Positions 8,559 to 17,359 of a stretch of DNA of 64,000 nucleotides are shown piece by piece (position 1 is the first letter of the stretch; each line of letters opens with the position of its first letter). Made by a program: the position numbers and the translations under genes. Origin of the DNA: Rhizobium jaguaris (GTDB taxonomy: Bacteria > Pseudomonadota > Alphaproteobacteria > Rhizobiales > Rhizobiaceae); NCBI RefSeq assembly GCF_003627755.1, contig NZ_CP032694.1, forward strand, positions 1,603,501 to 1,667,500, in the 5' to 3' direction. Below the pieces are notes generated by a model. That model was not told the origin of the DNA and made no database searches. It saw nothing but the letters and a program-made list of their open reading frames with translations.

Positions 8559-9817
8559 GGTGCTGCTTCCCTTCGAGCCAAGCTGCGCTGATACTGTTGC
8601 TCGAGTGCCCCGCAGCCCCAGACGATGCCGATCAGCATGTAGAGATGGCGCCAATGGTCGGTGTCGATGACGTTGCCGATGCCGACATGGCCGAGAATGA
8701 CGATCCAGGCGATCATCAAATAGGGCTGCCAGGGCCGTTCCTTCAAAAGGTTGCGGAAGCCGATATAGATGGTCCAGCAGATCATGCTGACCCAGCAGAG
8801 AAAGCCGAGCCAGCCGTAGGTGGTCAGCGTTTTCAGCCAGATATTGTGTTCGTCCTCCCGAAAGAGGGTGGAAAAGACGAGCGGTCCGATGCCGAGCGGC
8901 CGTTCCATCGACAGCATGAAGCCGATGCGATGACGCTCGAAACGGCCGAGATGACCGCCATCGTAGTCCTGCACGAGTTGCGTGCGCGTCGAGAACAGGT
9001 CGCTGACCTGATGGAATTGCAGCGCGACGATCAGAAGGACGACCATGAGAATAATCGCCGTCAGCGACATCACCAGAATGCGCAGCCGGAAAGCATTGCT
9101 GCGATGTTTCAGCAGCATGCAGAAGATCAGCATCGCCGACGCGAAGGAAAACAATCCCCAGGCGGCGCGCGAAAAGGAGAGGAAAATGCCGAAGGCCAGA
9201 ACGAACAGACCTACCCCCTTGATCGGCGCCTTCTTCAAGTCACCGATCAGGATGCCGTGCATCAGGTAGATGGTCGGTGTCACCAGATAGGGACCAAAGA
9301 CGTTGGGGTCTTGGAACGCGCCCATGGCGCGATCGTAACGGGTGAAGATTTCAGCGCCGGGAAAAGCGTGGAAGTAGCCGAGAATGCCGAGGCTTGCCGT
9401 GATCAGCGCGGCAATCACCCAGATATTGAAGATCAGCTTCAACCGCTTTTCGCTGTCTTCGATGATCGCGGCATAGAAGACCGAACTCAGCGCCAGGAAG
9501 GTGGAGACGGCGATGTAGATCGGTCCGTCCAGATGGGCGTTTGCGCCGAGATCGCGCATCTGCGTCAGCGACAGCATGCCGCCGACATTGAAGGTCAGGA
9601 ATAAGGCCAGGAGCGGCGCGACATTGCGCGAGATTTTCAGCCCAAGGATGAACCAGATGCCGATGAGGAAGGCGACCCACAGCTCATAGGGCGCCGGTTC
9701 GGCGATGACGAAGCCTGACAGAAAGACCCCGAAGGCAACGCAAGCCGTGCCGATCAGCCGCAGTGCTGCGAGCTGCGGCCGGTCGACGCGCGGATAGGGG
9801 AGATTGATCGCGCTCAA
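8555..9817 (-). CDS. O-antigen ligase/Wzy-like polysaccharide polymerase
   Basis: The protein is 420 residues with about ten to twelve membrane helices and a Wzy_C-type periplasmic loop. The loop contains the FERHRIGFMLSMERPLGIGP and EDEHNIWLKTLTTYGWLG segments, the conserved His/Arg region of the O-antigen ligase superfamily. In a locus that also holds a WcaJ-like initiator, GTs and Wza/Wzc parts, the likely role is polymerising lipid-linked repeat units on the periplasmic side rather than ligation to lipid A. Its ATG overlaps the stop of the upstream gene (ATGA at 9814-9817), and its own stop overlaps the next start. Confidence 0.8.
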   Translation of the reverse strand: MSAINLPYPRVDRPQLAALRLIGTACVAFGVFLSGFVIAEPAPYELWVAFLIGIWFILGLKISRNVAPLLALFLTFNVGGMLSLTQMRDLGANAHLDGPIYIAVSTFLALSSVFYAAIIEDSEKRLKLIFNIWVIAALITASLGILGYFHAFPGAEIFTRYDRAMGAFQDPNVFGPYLVTPTIYLMHGILIGDLKKAPIKGVGLFVLAFGIFLSFSRAAWGLFSFASAMLIFCMLLKHRSNAFRLRILVMSLTAIILMVVLLIVALQFHQVSDLFSTRTQLVQDYDGGHLGRFERHRIGFMLSMERPLGIGPLVFSTLFREDEHNIWLKTLTTYGWLGFLCWVSMICWTIYIGFRNLLKERPWQPYLMIAWIVILGHVGIGNVIDTDHWRHLYMLIGIVWGCGALEQQYQRSLARREAAP

Positions 9818-11376
9818 TAGGCGTTTTCCGTGTTGAGCAGACGGAAGGGCGTCAGGAACAAGATCTTCAGATCGAAGAACAGCGACCAGTTCTCGATGTA
9901 GTAGAGATCATAAGCCGTGCGGAACTTGATCTTGTCGTCACTATCGATCTCGCCGCGCCAGCCATTGATCTGCGCCCAGCCGGTAACGCCGGGTTTGACG
10001 CGATGACGGGCGAAATAGCCTTCAACTACATCGGCGTAAACGCGATTGTGGCTGGCCGCCAACACGGCATGCGGGCGCGGGCCGACGAGCGACAGGCTGC
10101 CGAGCAGCACGTTGAAGAGCTGCGGCAGTTCATCAATCGAGGTCTTGCGGATGAAACGTCCGACAGGCGTCACACGCGGATCGTTCTTCGTGACGGCATT
10201 ACGGGCCGTCGGGTCGCTCATATTGGTGTACATCGAGCGGAATTTGAAGACTTTGATGATCTCGTTGTTGAAGCCATGGCGCTTCTGCATGAAGAAAACC
10301 GGCCCCTTCGACGTCGTTTTCACGGCGATCGCAGCGCCAAGCATGATCGGCCAGAGCAGGCAAAGCGCCAGCAGGCTGAAGAAGACATCGAAGACGCGCT
10401 TGGCGACGCCATCCCAATCGCGGATCGGCTTGTTGAAGATGTCGAGCATCGGCACCGCGCCGACATGCGAATAGGCGCGCGGGCGGAATCGCAACTTGTT
10501 GGCATGCGCCGCCAGGCGGATATCGACAGGCAGCACCCAAAGCTTCCGAAGAAGCTGCAGAATACGGTCCTCGGCGCTGATCGGCAGCGCAATGATCAAC
10601 ATATCGACGCGCGTCAGCCGGGCGAATTCGACCAGCTCGGCAACGGTGCCGAGCTTCGGGTAGCCGGCGACCATTACGGGCGAGCGCTTTTCGCCGCGAT
10701 CGTCGAAGATGCCGCAGATGCGGATGTCGTTGTCGGGCTGATGTTCAAGCGCGCGGATCAGTTCCTTGGCCGGTTCGCCGCCGCCGACGATGACGGCGCG
10801 TCTCTCCATCACGCCATTGCGCGCCCAATGGCGGATGCCGTAGGCAAACACGGCACGCGCCACGGCGAGGAAGACTGCGCCGGCGGCGAACCAGATCCCG
10901 AGAACACGGATCGAATAGATATGGTTGAGATCGAAGGGCAGCAGGGCAAGGGCCATCACCGCAAACGCGGCCACCCATGACGCCAGGATCCGGTGCGGGA
11001 AACGGTGGGGTGCGCGCAGAATGGGAATCTGATAGGCATCCGCCACCTGCAAGAAGACGATGGCGAGACCGCAGAGCGCGATTGTCACGGCCGCTTCCGT
11101 CAGAAAGGGATGGGCGCCGGGCATGATCTGGAAGAAAAGGACCGCAAGCCCGACGGCGAGCAGCGACAGGAATTCGAAAAGCCGGTATTGCCCGATGATG
11201 ATTGCCGGCGTCTGATTGTCCTCACGGAACTGTTCGGCGATCTGGCGGGCATAAGCGTTAATGTCGCCGGCCTGATGATCGCCGGTTTGTTCCTCAGCGC
11301 TGCGGGTGCGGATTTCCGAAACCTGCCTGCGAATATTGTCCAAGTTAAATTGCTCGGACTTCTCAATATGGCTCAT
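9814..11376 (-). CDS. Undecaprenyl-phosphate glucose (hexose-1-P) phosphotransferase, WcaJ-like
   Basis: The protein is 520 residues. It has a cytoplasmic N-terminus of about 85 residues, four or five membrane helices, and a Rossmann-like CoA-binding-type domain ([19 protein letters not shown]). A further helix hairpin leads to the C-terminal bacterial sugar transferase domain: [41 protein letters not shown] and SLVGPRPHA. This is the catalytic core of polyprenyl glycosylphosphotransferases. It loads the first sugar phosphate onto undecaprenyl phosphate and so starts repeat-unit synthesis. The stop overlaps the start of the polymerase gene. Confidence 0.9.
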   Translation of the reverse strand: MSHIEKSEQFNLDNIRRQVSEIRTRSAEEQTGDHQAGDINAYARQIAEQFREDNQTPAIIIGQYRLFEFLSLLAVGLAVLFFQIMPGAHPFLTEAAVTIALCGLAIVFLQVADAYQIPILRAPHRFPHRILASWVAAFAVMALALLPFDLNHIYSIRVLGIWFAAGAVFLAVARAVFAYGIRHWARNGVMERRAVIVGGGEPAKELIRALEHQPDNDIRICGIFDDRGEKRSPVMVAGYPKLGTVAELVEFARLTRVDMLIIALPISAEDRILQLLRKLWVLPVDIRLAAHANKLRFRPRAYSHVGAVPMLDIFNKPIRDWDGVAKRVFDVFFSLLALCLLWPIMLGAAIAVKTTSKGPVFFMQKRHGFNNEIIKVFKFRSMYTNMSDPTARNAVTKNDPRVTPVGRFIRKTSIDELPQLFNVLLGSLSLVGPRPHAVLAASHNRVYADVVEGYFARHRVKPGVTGWAQINGWRGEIDSDDKIKFRTAYDLYYIENWSLFFDLKILFLTPFRLLNTENAY

Positions 11377-11452
11377 GGCAATTCATCCGGTCGTTACCGG
11401 ACATGGCCTAACAGATATGAGCTAATAAACGTTTACAACACTTGTTTGTATT

Positions 11453-12598
11453 CTAATGTTTGCCTCTGTATTCAAGTATATCGTAATATAACTCGATAGT
11501 ATCTCTCGCCATTACCGCGGCCGAAAATGTCGATCGGACCGACTCGGCATCGGGCATGGTCTGCTGGCGCCATTTCGGCTCGGTAACCGCAACCGCCATG
11601 ATGCGCGCAAGGTCGTCGGCGTTGCCTGCTTCGGCGAGGGCAGGGCTATGCTCGCCAAGCGCTTCGGCGATACCTCCGACACGCGAAGCGATCACTGTTT
11701 TTTCGGCGGCCAGCGCTTCGAGCACGATGTAGGGCATGGCTTCAGCGCGCGACGGAACGACGACGTTCTGCGACATGGCAAAGGCTTCGTGCACGCGCAT
11801 GGCCGGAAGCATGCCTATTCGGTGGCCAAGGCCGCGCTGGATCATCATCGTGCGGTATTTGTCCTTGTCCGGTCCGTCGCCGATCATCAGCGCAGACAAA
11901 GGCCGACCGACCCGCCGTTCGGTCTTGGCAAAGGCGTCCACAAACAGATCGGGACCTTTTAGGTCCCGCAGCATGCCGATATAGACGAAGTGCACCGAGT
12001 CCGATCGTGTGGGTATGTTCCGGAAATCGCGCTCGCTGATGCCGTTATAGATCATCGCGGTGCGCGTTCGCGGCTTGCCGATCTTGCTTTCGTAACTTCG
12101 GCGCTCGAATTCACAGATGAAGATCAGCCCATCGGTGAAAAATTCCAACAGCCGCTCCAAGCTGTGGACCAGCAGGCCTTGTGGCGAAGCGCGCGAGAAA
12201 TGCAGGCTGCCGCCATGCGCGGTATAAAGGCGGGCTACGCGATACTTGTTCACCCGCAGGGCTGAGCCGATGATGCGCGCAAGCAGGCCGCCCTTGGCGC
12301 CGTGCCCGTGCAGCACATCCGGCCGCAAACTTTTGACTTTCTTATAGCTGCTCCAAAGCGTCGTGGCGTCGGACAGGCTGATCTGACGCCTGATCGGCAG
12401 GCGCGTCACGCCGAGCGAGAGGAAAGGTTTGACATCGTCGAACAGCAAGTCCTCATGCGCCCCACCGGTAAGGCTATCACAGAGAATGCCGACCTCATGT
12501 CCTGCCCTGCTCTGTTCCTCCGCAAGATCGCGGACGTGACGGAATATCCCGCCGACCGGAGACCTGAAGCAATGAAGGATGCGGAGCGGTTTTGCCAT
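11453..12598 (-). CDS. GT4-family glycosyltransferase
   Basis: The protein is 381 residues, a GT-B enzyme. The N-terminal domain opens LRILHCFRSPVGGIFRHVRD, typical of GT4 enzymes of surface polysaccharide loci. The donor domain starts FVYIGMLRDLKGPDLFVDAF, and E-x7-E is seen in SRAEAMPYIVLEALAAEK. It lies 12 bases downstream of the Wza-like exporter and 76 bases upstream of the initiator gene on the same strand, so all belong to one transcription unit. It presumably adds a second or later sugar on the cytoplasmic side. The donor sugar is unknown. Confidence 0.85.
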   Translation of the reverse strand: MAKPLRILHCFRSPVGGIFRHVRDLAEEQSRAGHEVGILCDSLTGGAHEDLLFDDVKPFLSLGVTRLPIRRQISLSDATTLWSSYKKVKSLRPDVLHGHGAKGGLLARIIGSALRVNKYRVARLYTAHGGSLHFSRASPQGLLVHSLERLLEFFTDGLIFICEFERRSYESKIGKPRTRTAMIYNGISERDFRNIPTRSDSVHFVYIGMLRDLKGPDLFVDAFAKTERRVGRPLSALMIGDGPDKDKYRTMMIQRGLGHRIGMLPAMRVHEAFAMSQNVVVPSRAEAMPYIVLEALAAEKTVIASRVGGIAEALGEHSPALAEAGNADDLARIMAVAVTEPKWRQQTMPDAESVRSTFSAAVMARDTIELYYDILEYRGKH

Positions 12599-12610
12599 GG
12601 TCGGGAACGG

Positions 12611-13186
12611 TCAGAATAGCCGTTCGCGGACATAGATCGTATCGCCCGCCAGGACGGGATCGGAGATCCCGACCCGCCCGGTCATGACATGACCATTGAT
12701 CTTGCGCGTAACGTCGGCATTGGATTGGTTCGCGCGGCTGGTAAAGCCGCCGGCAACTGCGATGGCGTTCTGTATCGTCATACCAGGCACATAGGAATAC
12801 TGACCGGGCTGACCGACTTCGCCCATGATGTAGACCGAACGGTAGCGATCGATGTCGATGGTGACATCGGGATCGCGGATGTAGCCTTGGCGAAGTTTCT
12901 GCGCGATCTGGCCGGAAAGCTGCTGCAGCGTGCGACCGCGGGCAGGGACCTGGCCGATCAGCGGGAAGGCGATGTAACCGGCCTGATCAATCGTATAGGT
13001 ATTCGTCAAACCTTCCTGGTCGAAGACGGTGATGCGCAGGCGGTCGCCGCTGTCCAGCGCATAGGGCTGGATCGTTGCTTCGCTAAAGGCTCTCGGCGCC
13101 GGCTGATAGGTGTTGCAGCCGCTGAGCGCAGCGCTGACGGCAGCCATGCCGAGTGCCAGGACAATCTTGGGCTTTGCGAAGGGCAT
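12611..13186 (-). CDS. Wza-like polysaccharide export lipoprotein
   Basis: The protein is 191 residues. It has a lipoprotein signal peptide with lipobox LSGC (Cys about residue 23), then the poly-export domain (YALDSGDRLRITVFDQEGL...YTIDQAGYIAFPLIGQVPARG). A single SLBB-type region follows (VYIMGEVGQPGQYSYVPGMTIQNAI). It is much shorter than enterobacterial Wza (about 380 aa) and lacks the extra SLBB repeats and C-terminal amphipathic helix. It therefore resembles the short alphaproteobacterial type that works with another outer-membrane partner. The ATG at 13186 is chosen because it starts the signal peptide. Divergent from the Wzc-like gene. Confidence 0.9.
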   Translation of the reverse strand: MPFAKPKIVLALGMAAVSAALSGCNTYQPAPRAFSEATIQPYALDSGDRLRITVFDQEGLTNTYTIDQAGYIAFPLIGQVPARGRTLQQLSGQIAQKLRQGYIRDPDVTIDIDRYRSVYIMGEVGQPGQYSYVPGMTIQNAIAVAGGFTSRANQSNADVTRKINGHVMTGRVGISDPVLAGDTIYVRERLF

Positions 13187-13270
13187 TTCGCGCTCACAGG
13201 AGAGGAAAATCGTTGACGCCGTTATCGATCCGTTAGGGTTAACGGCCGGTAAAGACCAAGAAAAATTCTC

Positions 13271-13287
13271 CAATCTTTATTAGAAAA
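13271..13287 (-). promoter_or_regulatory. 17-bp element shared with the autotransporter promoter
   Basis: Exact copy of the element at 3446-3462 (minus strand TTTTCTAATAAAGATTG), inside the 193-bp divergent promoter region between the exporter (minus) and the Wzc-like gene (plus). A role in coordinating surface-structure genes is inferred. Confidence 0.35.
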
Positions 13288-13379
13288 ATCGAAAATAATA
13301 CATGGAAATTACTATTAACGCTTGGGTTACCATAGTCGTTTACGCTTAATTTTGGCTTTATATTACGGAGTTCTTGTAT

Positions 13380-15599
13380 ATGCCCGGCGCCAACAACAGC
13401 CAGCAGGATGTCGATATCGACCTCGCACAGCTTTTCCGCGCCGTTTGGCAGCGTCGGCTGCGCGTCATCGCCATCACGCTCGTGGGGGCTTGCCTAGCAT
13501 TTGCCGTCGCCAAGGTCGTCTCGCCCGAATATCGCAGTGAGACACGCATCCTGATCGAGCAGCGCGCCCCGGCTTTCGCGACAACGACGCAGAACAACGA
13601 TGCCAGCTCCGGTCCGCTTCTTGATGAACTCAACATCGCCAGCCAAGTGCAGATCCTGCAATCGGCCGATCTTATCAAGCAGGTAATTACCAACCTGAAG
13701 CTCTACGAGCATCCGGAATTTGCTGCCGCCACCAAAAGCTCGGCTCTTTCCGACATTCTCGTCATGCTGCATCTGAAAAAGAGCTCGCTCGACAAGGCGC
13801 CGGAAGAGCGGATGCTCGACGCCTTCACAAATCAGCTTCAAGTCTACCAGATCAACAGCTCACGCGTCATCGGCATCAGCTTCACGTCCCGCGAACCGGG
13901 TTTGGCTGCCAGCGTCCCGAACGCCATGGCCCAGGTCTATCTGTCGATGCAGAGCGGTGCCAAGCTCGATTCCAACACCGAGGCGACGCGTTGGCTGGAG
14001 CCTGAGATCGCCAATCTGCGCGAGAAGGTGAACGAGGCCGAAAAGAAGGTTGCTGATTATCGCTCCGCCAACGGTCTCCTACAGACCAGCGACAGCAATA
14101 CCTTTGCGACGCAGCAGCTTGCCGATATTTCCGGTCAACTGGCACAGGTGCGTGGCGAGAGGGCCAATGCCGAGGCCCGGGCTGAGGCCGTGCGCAACGC
14201 GCTCGCCACCGGCCGCTCCACCGATACGCTTGCCGACGTTTCGGGCTCGCAGACCATCCAGCGGCTGAAAGCGACGGAGTCCAATCTGGAATCGCAGATC
14301 TCGGATCTTTCGACGACCCTGATGGATGGCCATCCCAAGCTGAAGAGCCTGCGCGCTCAGCTCGCCGATATCCGCCAGCAGGTCGACCGCGAAACAAAGA
14401 AGATTCTTGCCAGCATCGAGAATGAAGCCAAAGTGGCACAATTGCGCGAGCAGCAGCTCGTGGCGCAGTCGAACGCGCTGAAGGCCGATAGCGCCCGGGC
14501 AGGGGAAGACGCCGTCGGTCTCAACGCGCTGCAACGCGAAGCGACCGCCGAACGGCAATTGCTGGAAACCTATCTTGCCCGCTACCGCGAGGCCGCTTCC
14601 CGCATCGATAAGAATTCGAGCCCGGCGGATGCCCGTGTGGTCTCCAAGGCTGTCGAACCGGTCGATCCCTCCTTCCCGAAGATCGGACCGATCGTCGTCG
14701 TCGCCACGCTGGCGACCTTTATTCTGACCTCCATTGTCATCATGCTTGCGGAACTCTTTAGCGGCCGCGCGTTGCGGCCGATCGGTCCCATAGAGCGTGG
14801 GGTCGTTGCCCGGAAGGAAACCGCGGCTCATTCGGAGACCGTGATTGAAGCTGTCCCTGCGAAGGTCGCAGTCACGCCGCGCGAAGGGGAAATGCCGGCA
14901 AGCATGCTCTCCGTCGCTGCCGATGAGACGTTGGCGCGCGAAATGGAAGGAGCAATCGATCTTGGGCATCGACCGGAAGGGGCTGTTGAGCCGGCAGAAG
15001 AGGAAGAGGATTTTTCGATCCAGTCGGTCGCCGACTATCTGATCGAACGCGACTCTCGTCTTGCTATCGCCATATCACCGACTGGCGACAATGGCTCGAC
15101 AGCGACCGTGATGTTGGCTCGCACTGTCGCCGACGCCGGACGCCGTATCGTGCTGGTCGATATGACCGGAACCGGCTGCCCGTCACGGCTGATGGCTGAA
15201 ACCGCCGGTCTTTCCGGAGTGACCGATCTGCTTTGCGGGGAGGCCGCCTTTGCGGATACCATTCATCCCGACCGCCTTTCCGATGCCCATCTCGTGCCGC
15301 AAGGCACCAGCGATGTCACCCGCGCCATGCGTGGCGCCGACCGCCTGTCGCTGATCCTCGATGCGCTCGGCTCGGCCTATGATATCGTCCTGGTCGAATG
15401 CGGCGCAGCCGACGTCTCGGGTGTCGCGAGACTAACGCGCAGCAAGGATACGGAGATCATTCTCTCCATGCCGGAACCGGATGAGAACCAGTTCATGACG
15501 GCAATGACGGAATTCCAGAAGGCCGGCTATGAGCACATCATCCTGATGTCCGGCTGGCGCGAGGAACATGGCCCCGACGCTCGCCAGCACGCGGCCTGA
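13380..15599 (+). CDS. Wzc/ExoP-like polysaccharide copolymerase with degenerate kinase domain
   Basis: The protein is 739 residues. Wzz-type N-terminus with TM1 about 29-47, a long periplasmic coiled coil about 190-425, TM2 about 440-465 and a cytoplasmic P-loop-like domain about 560-739. It controls chain length and couples polymerisation to export through the Wza-like protein. The kinase part is abnormal: where a Walker A motif is expected it reads AISPTGDNGSTATVMLA, with no GK(S/T), and the Walker A' strand is VLVDMTGTG. No C-terminal Tyr cluster is present. It is therefore unlikely to be an active BY-kinase. The ATG at 13380 is preferred over a TTG at 13374 because ACGGAG lies at 13365-13370. 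Confidence 0.85.
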   Translation: MPGANNSQQDVDIDLAQLFRAVWQRRLRVIAITLVGACLAFAVAKVVSPEYRSETRILIEQRAPAFATTTQNNDASSGPLLDELNIASQVQILQSADLIKQVITNLKLYEHPEFAAATKSSALSDILVMLHLKKSSLDKAPEERMLDAFTNQLQVYQINSSRVIGISFTSREPGLAASVPNAMAQVYLSMQSGAKLDSNTEATRWLEPEIANLREKVNEAEKKVADYRSANGLLQTSDSNTFATQQLADISGQLAQVRGERANAEARAEAVRNALATGRSTDTLADVSGSQTIQRLKATESNLESQISDLSTTLMDGHPKLKSLRAQLADIRQQVDRETKKILASIENEAKVAQLREQQLVAQSNALKADSARAGEDAVGLNALQREATAERQLLETYLARYREAASRIDKNSSPADARVVSKAVEPVDPSFPKIGPIVVVATLATFILTSIVIMLAELFSGRALRPIGPIERGVVARKETAAHSETVIEAVPAKVAVTPREGEMPASMLSVAADETLAREMEGAIDLGHRPEGAVEPAEEEEDFSIQSVADYLIERDSRLAIAISPTGDNGSTATVMLARTVADAGRRIVLVDMTGTGCPSRLMAETAGLSGVTDLLCGEAAFADTIHPDRLSDAHLVPQGTSDVTRAMRGADRLSLILDALGSAYDIVLVECGAADVSGVARLTRSKDTEIILSMPEPDENQFMTAMTEFQKAGYEHIILMSGWREEHGPDARQHAA

Positions 15600-16892
15600 T
15601 CAATCCTTTTCAGCCTCTTCCGCCGGGGCGTCGCTGCCGCCTTGCCGCGCCCTGAGCCGCTGGATGAACCCATAAAGCTGCGGATTGGCTTTGATGGCCG
15701 CTTTGGCGTGCGTTATTCCACGCTGGGCGAAGGCCGCGATATGGCCGATCCGCGAAATCGGCAGGATCAGGTCGTGCTGCACCGTTTCCACCGGGCACCA
15801 GGAGCGTTTGTAGCCCTGGTCGCCAATGCCGAAATCGAAGAGGGCGGCGCCTTCATGGTGGAGCCGCTCGATCATCAGCCAGAACAGCAGCTCGCCAGGA
15901 CTGGCTTCGGGAACCAGCGCCTCGTCGATCGAGGCAAATTGGCAGATGACGTGATCGCCCTTGCGTGACAGGGCGGCGACTGCGGGAATATGTCCCTCGT
16001 GCTCGCCCTTCAGCCGCAAGGCGTGCATCTCCAGCGCGGCATAGGACCGCTCGCCATCTCGAAGCGCCAGCAGCCGGTGCAGCGCCGCTTGGGTCGGCCC
16101 AGCCTGAAACACATCCGGCAGGCCGGCCGCTTCGAAGCGAACTGCCTTTTGCCGGAAGAACAGATCGAGTAGTGCATCCCGCTGATCAGGCGCCGCGATC
16201 ACATACTCGTAACCGCCCTTCTCATTGAGAATGCGGGTCTGATGTTTGAATTTCTTGCGCCGCCGCTTGGCATTCACCTGCTTGAGGGTCGTTTCGAAGG
16301 CACCAAGGAACGGCAATTGAAAAGCATGGTTCTGGTTCTCGACGGCGGGTATCGAGGCGAGGGGGCTTTTCCGGCCGCGCCAGTCCAGCGGCACATTGCG
16401 TAGGACCATTAGATCGGCCTTACCCCGCATCATCAGCGCAATCTCCGCCTGCTGCCGCGCCGTAAGGCCATTGGCCGCTGTTCCCAGAAATTCGGCGGAA
16501 AATAGGCCGGTATTGATGTTGCTGTGACGCGCACCGATGAATTCGGCACGCCGGATACCCTGGGTGCGGATGATTTCGAGCGGCAGGATAAAGGCGGTGC
16601 GGCCATTGAAGCGGCCATTGAAAGAGCCGCGGACGATGGCGAGCGGGTGCCGAAAGGTCTCGGCCCAGGCGGCGCACCAGTCGTAGCTCTGATGAAGGGA
16701 GGCAAGATTATCTTGCTCCAGCGCCCGCCATTCGGCCTCCAGCGGAGCCATGCTGTCGAAGATTTCGACGCGCATGCCGCTATCAGCCAGCGCCTGCGCA
16801 GCAGCAGTAGATGCTGCCTCTCCGCGCACTGCACCGGCGATGGGCATGTCTGCAATGTCAAGCTTCGGTGTTTGCACCTTCTGCGCCTGCAT
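15600..16892 (-). CDS. GNAT/CelD (BcsL)-family acyltransferase of the polysaccharide locus
   Basis: The protein is 430 residues. A duplicated GNAT-like fold of the CelD/FemAB type is suggested by the N-terminal HQSYDWCAAWAETF, the central RRRKKFKHQTRILNEKGG and the C-terminal LFDFGIGDQGYKRSWCPV (FxxGxxxYKxxW motif). Members are found in cellulose and exopolysaccharide loci and are thought to acetylate or otherwise modify sugars. It is convergent with the Wzc-like gene: the two stop codons abut with no spacer (TGATCA at 15597-15602). It probably decorates the polymer made by this locus. Confidence 0.8.
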   Translation of the reverse strand: MQAQKVQTPKLDIADMPIAGAVRGEAASTAAAQALADSGMRVEIFDSMAPLEAEWRALEQDNLASLHQSYDWCAAWAETFRHPLAIVRGSFNGRFNGRTAFILPLEIIRTQGIRRAEFIGARHSNINTGLFSAEFLGTAANGLTARQQAEIALMMRGKADLMVLRNVPLDWRGRKSPLASIPAVENQNHAFQLPFLGAFETTLKQVNAKRRRKKFKHQTRILNEKGGYEYVIAAPDQRDALLDLFFRQKAVRFEAAGLPDVFQAGPTQAALHRLLALRDGERSYAALEMHALRLKGEHEGHIPAVAALSRKGDHVICQFASIDEALVPEASPGELLFWLMIERLHHEGAALFDFGIGDQGYKRSWCPVETVQHDLILPISRIGHIAAFAQRGITHAKAAIKANPQLYGFIQRLRARQGGSDAPAEEAEKD

Positions 16893-17037
16893 TTGGGCGT
16901 CTCCAATCGGACAGCATTCGCATGCAGTCTTCGCGGCAGGCGGCTTATTTTTAGTTTATGGCGAAGTGGCCGAGCAGATTTCCCGTTGATCACGGTTATC
17001 TCCACGTAAATCCGAAATCACTTGAATAGGACGGTTT

Positions 17038-17247
17038 CTATTGCGGACGAGGCCCGGCCATCCACTTGATGATCCCCATCGCTGGCAGTACCCAGATCAT
17101 GCCGCTGAAAAGGAAATAGAGAAAATGCACCCAGCCTGGCTGGTCGCCAAGCGTGCGCACCGCCACGATCATCGCCACGATCGCATAGATGACGACCAGC
17201 AGAACGAGCAGAATCATGCCGATGAATTTGCGCAGGCGAAGGGGCAA
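17038..17247 (-). CDS. DUF2842 small membrane protein
   Basis: The protein is 69 residues. Two membrane helices (about 8-30 and 41-62) are joined by RTLGDQPGWVHFLYF, and it ends KWMAGPRPQ, the characteristic pattern of the alphaproteobacterial DUF2842 family. A TTG start at 17247 is chosen: AGGAG lies about 10 bases upstream and the longer open frame would add a non-hydrophobic, poorly coding extension. It is divergent from heme A synthase. In alphaproteobacteria the family is often near respiratory or envelope genes, but no function is established. Confidence 0.85.
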   Translation of the reverse strand: MPLRLRKFIGMILLVLLVVIYAIVAMIVAVRTLGDQPGWVHFLYFLFSGMIWVLPAMGIIKWMAGPRPQ

Positions 17248-17359
17248 GGGTGGTCTCTCCTCTCTCGACGGCGTGCCGCGACGGCATGCCGCAAAGTCTC
17301 GGGACTTGTTTTGCACGCCCCTATAAGGCAAATCAACAGCCGGATTGAAGGGAGATCCC

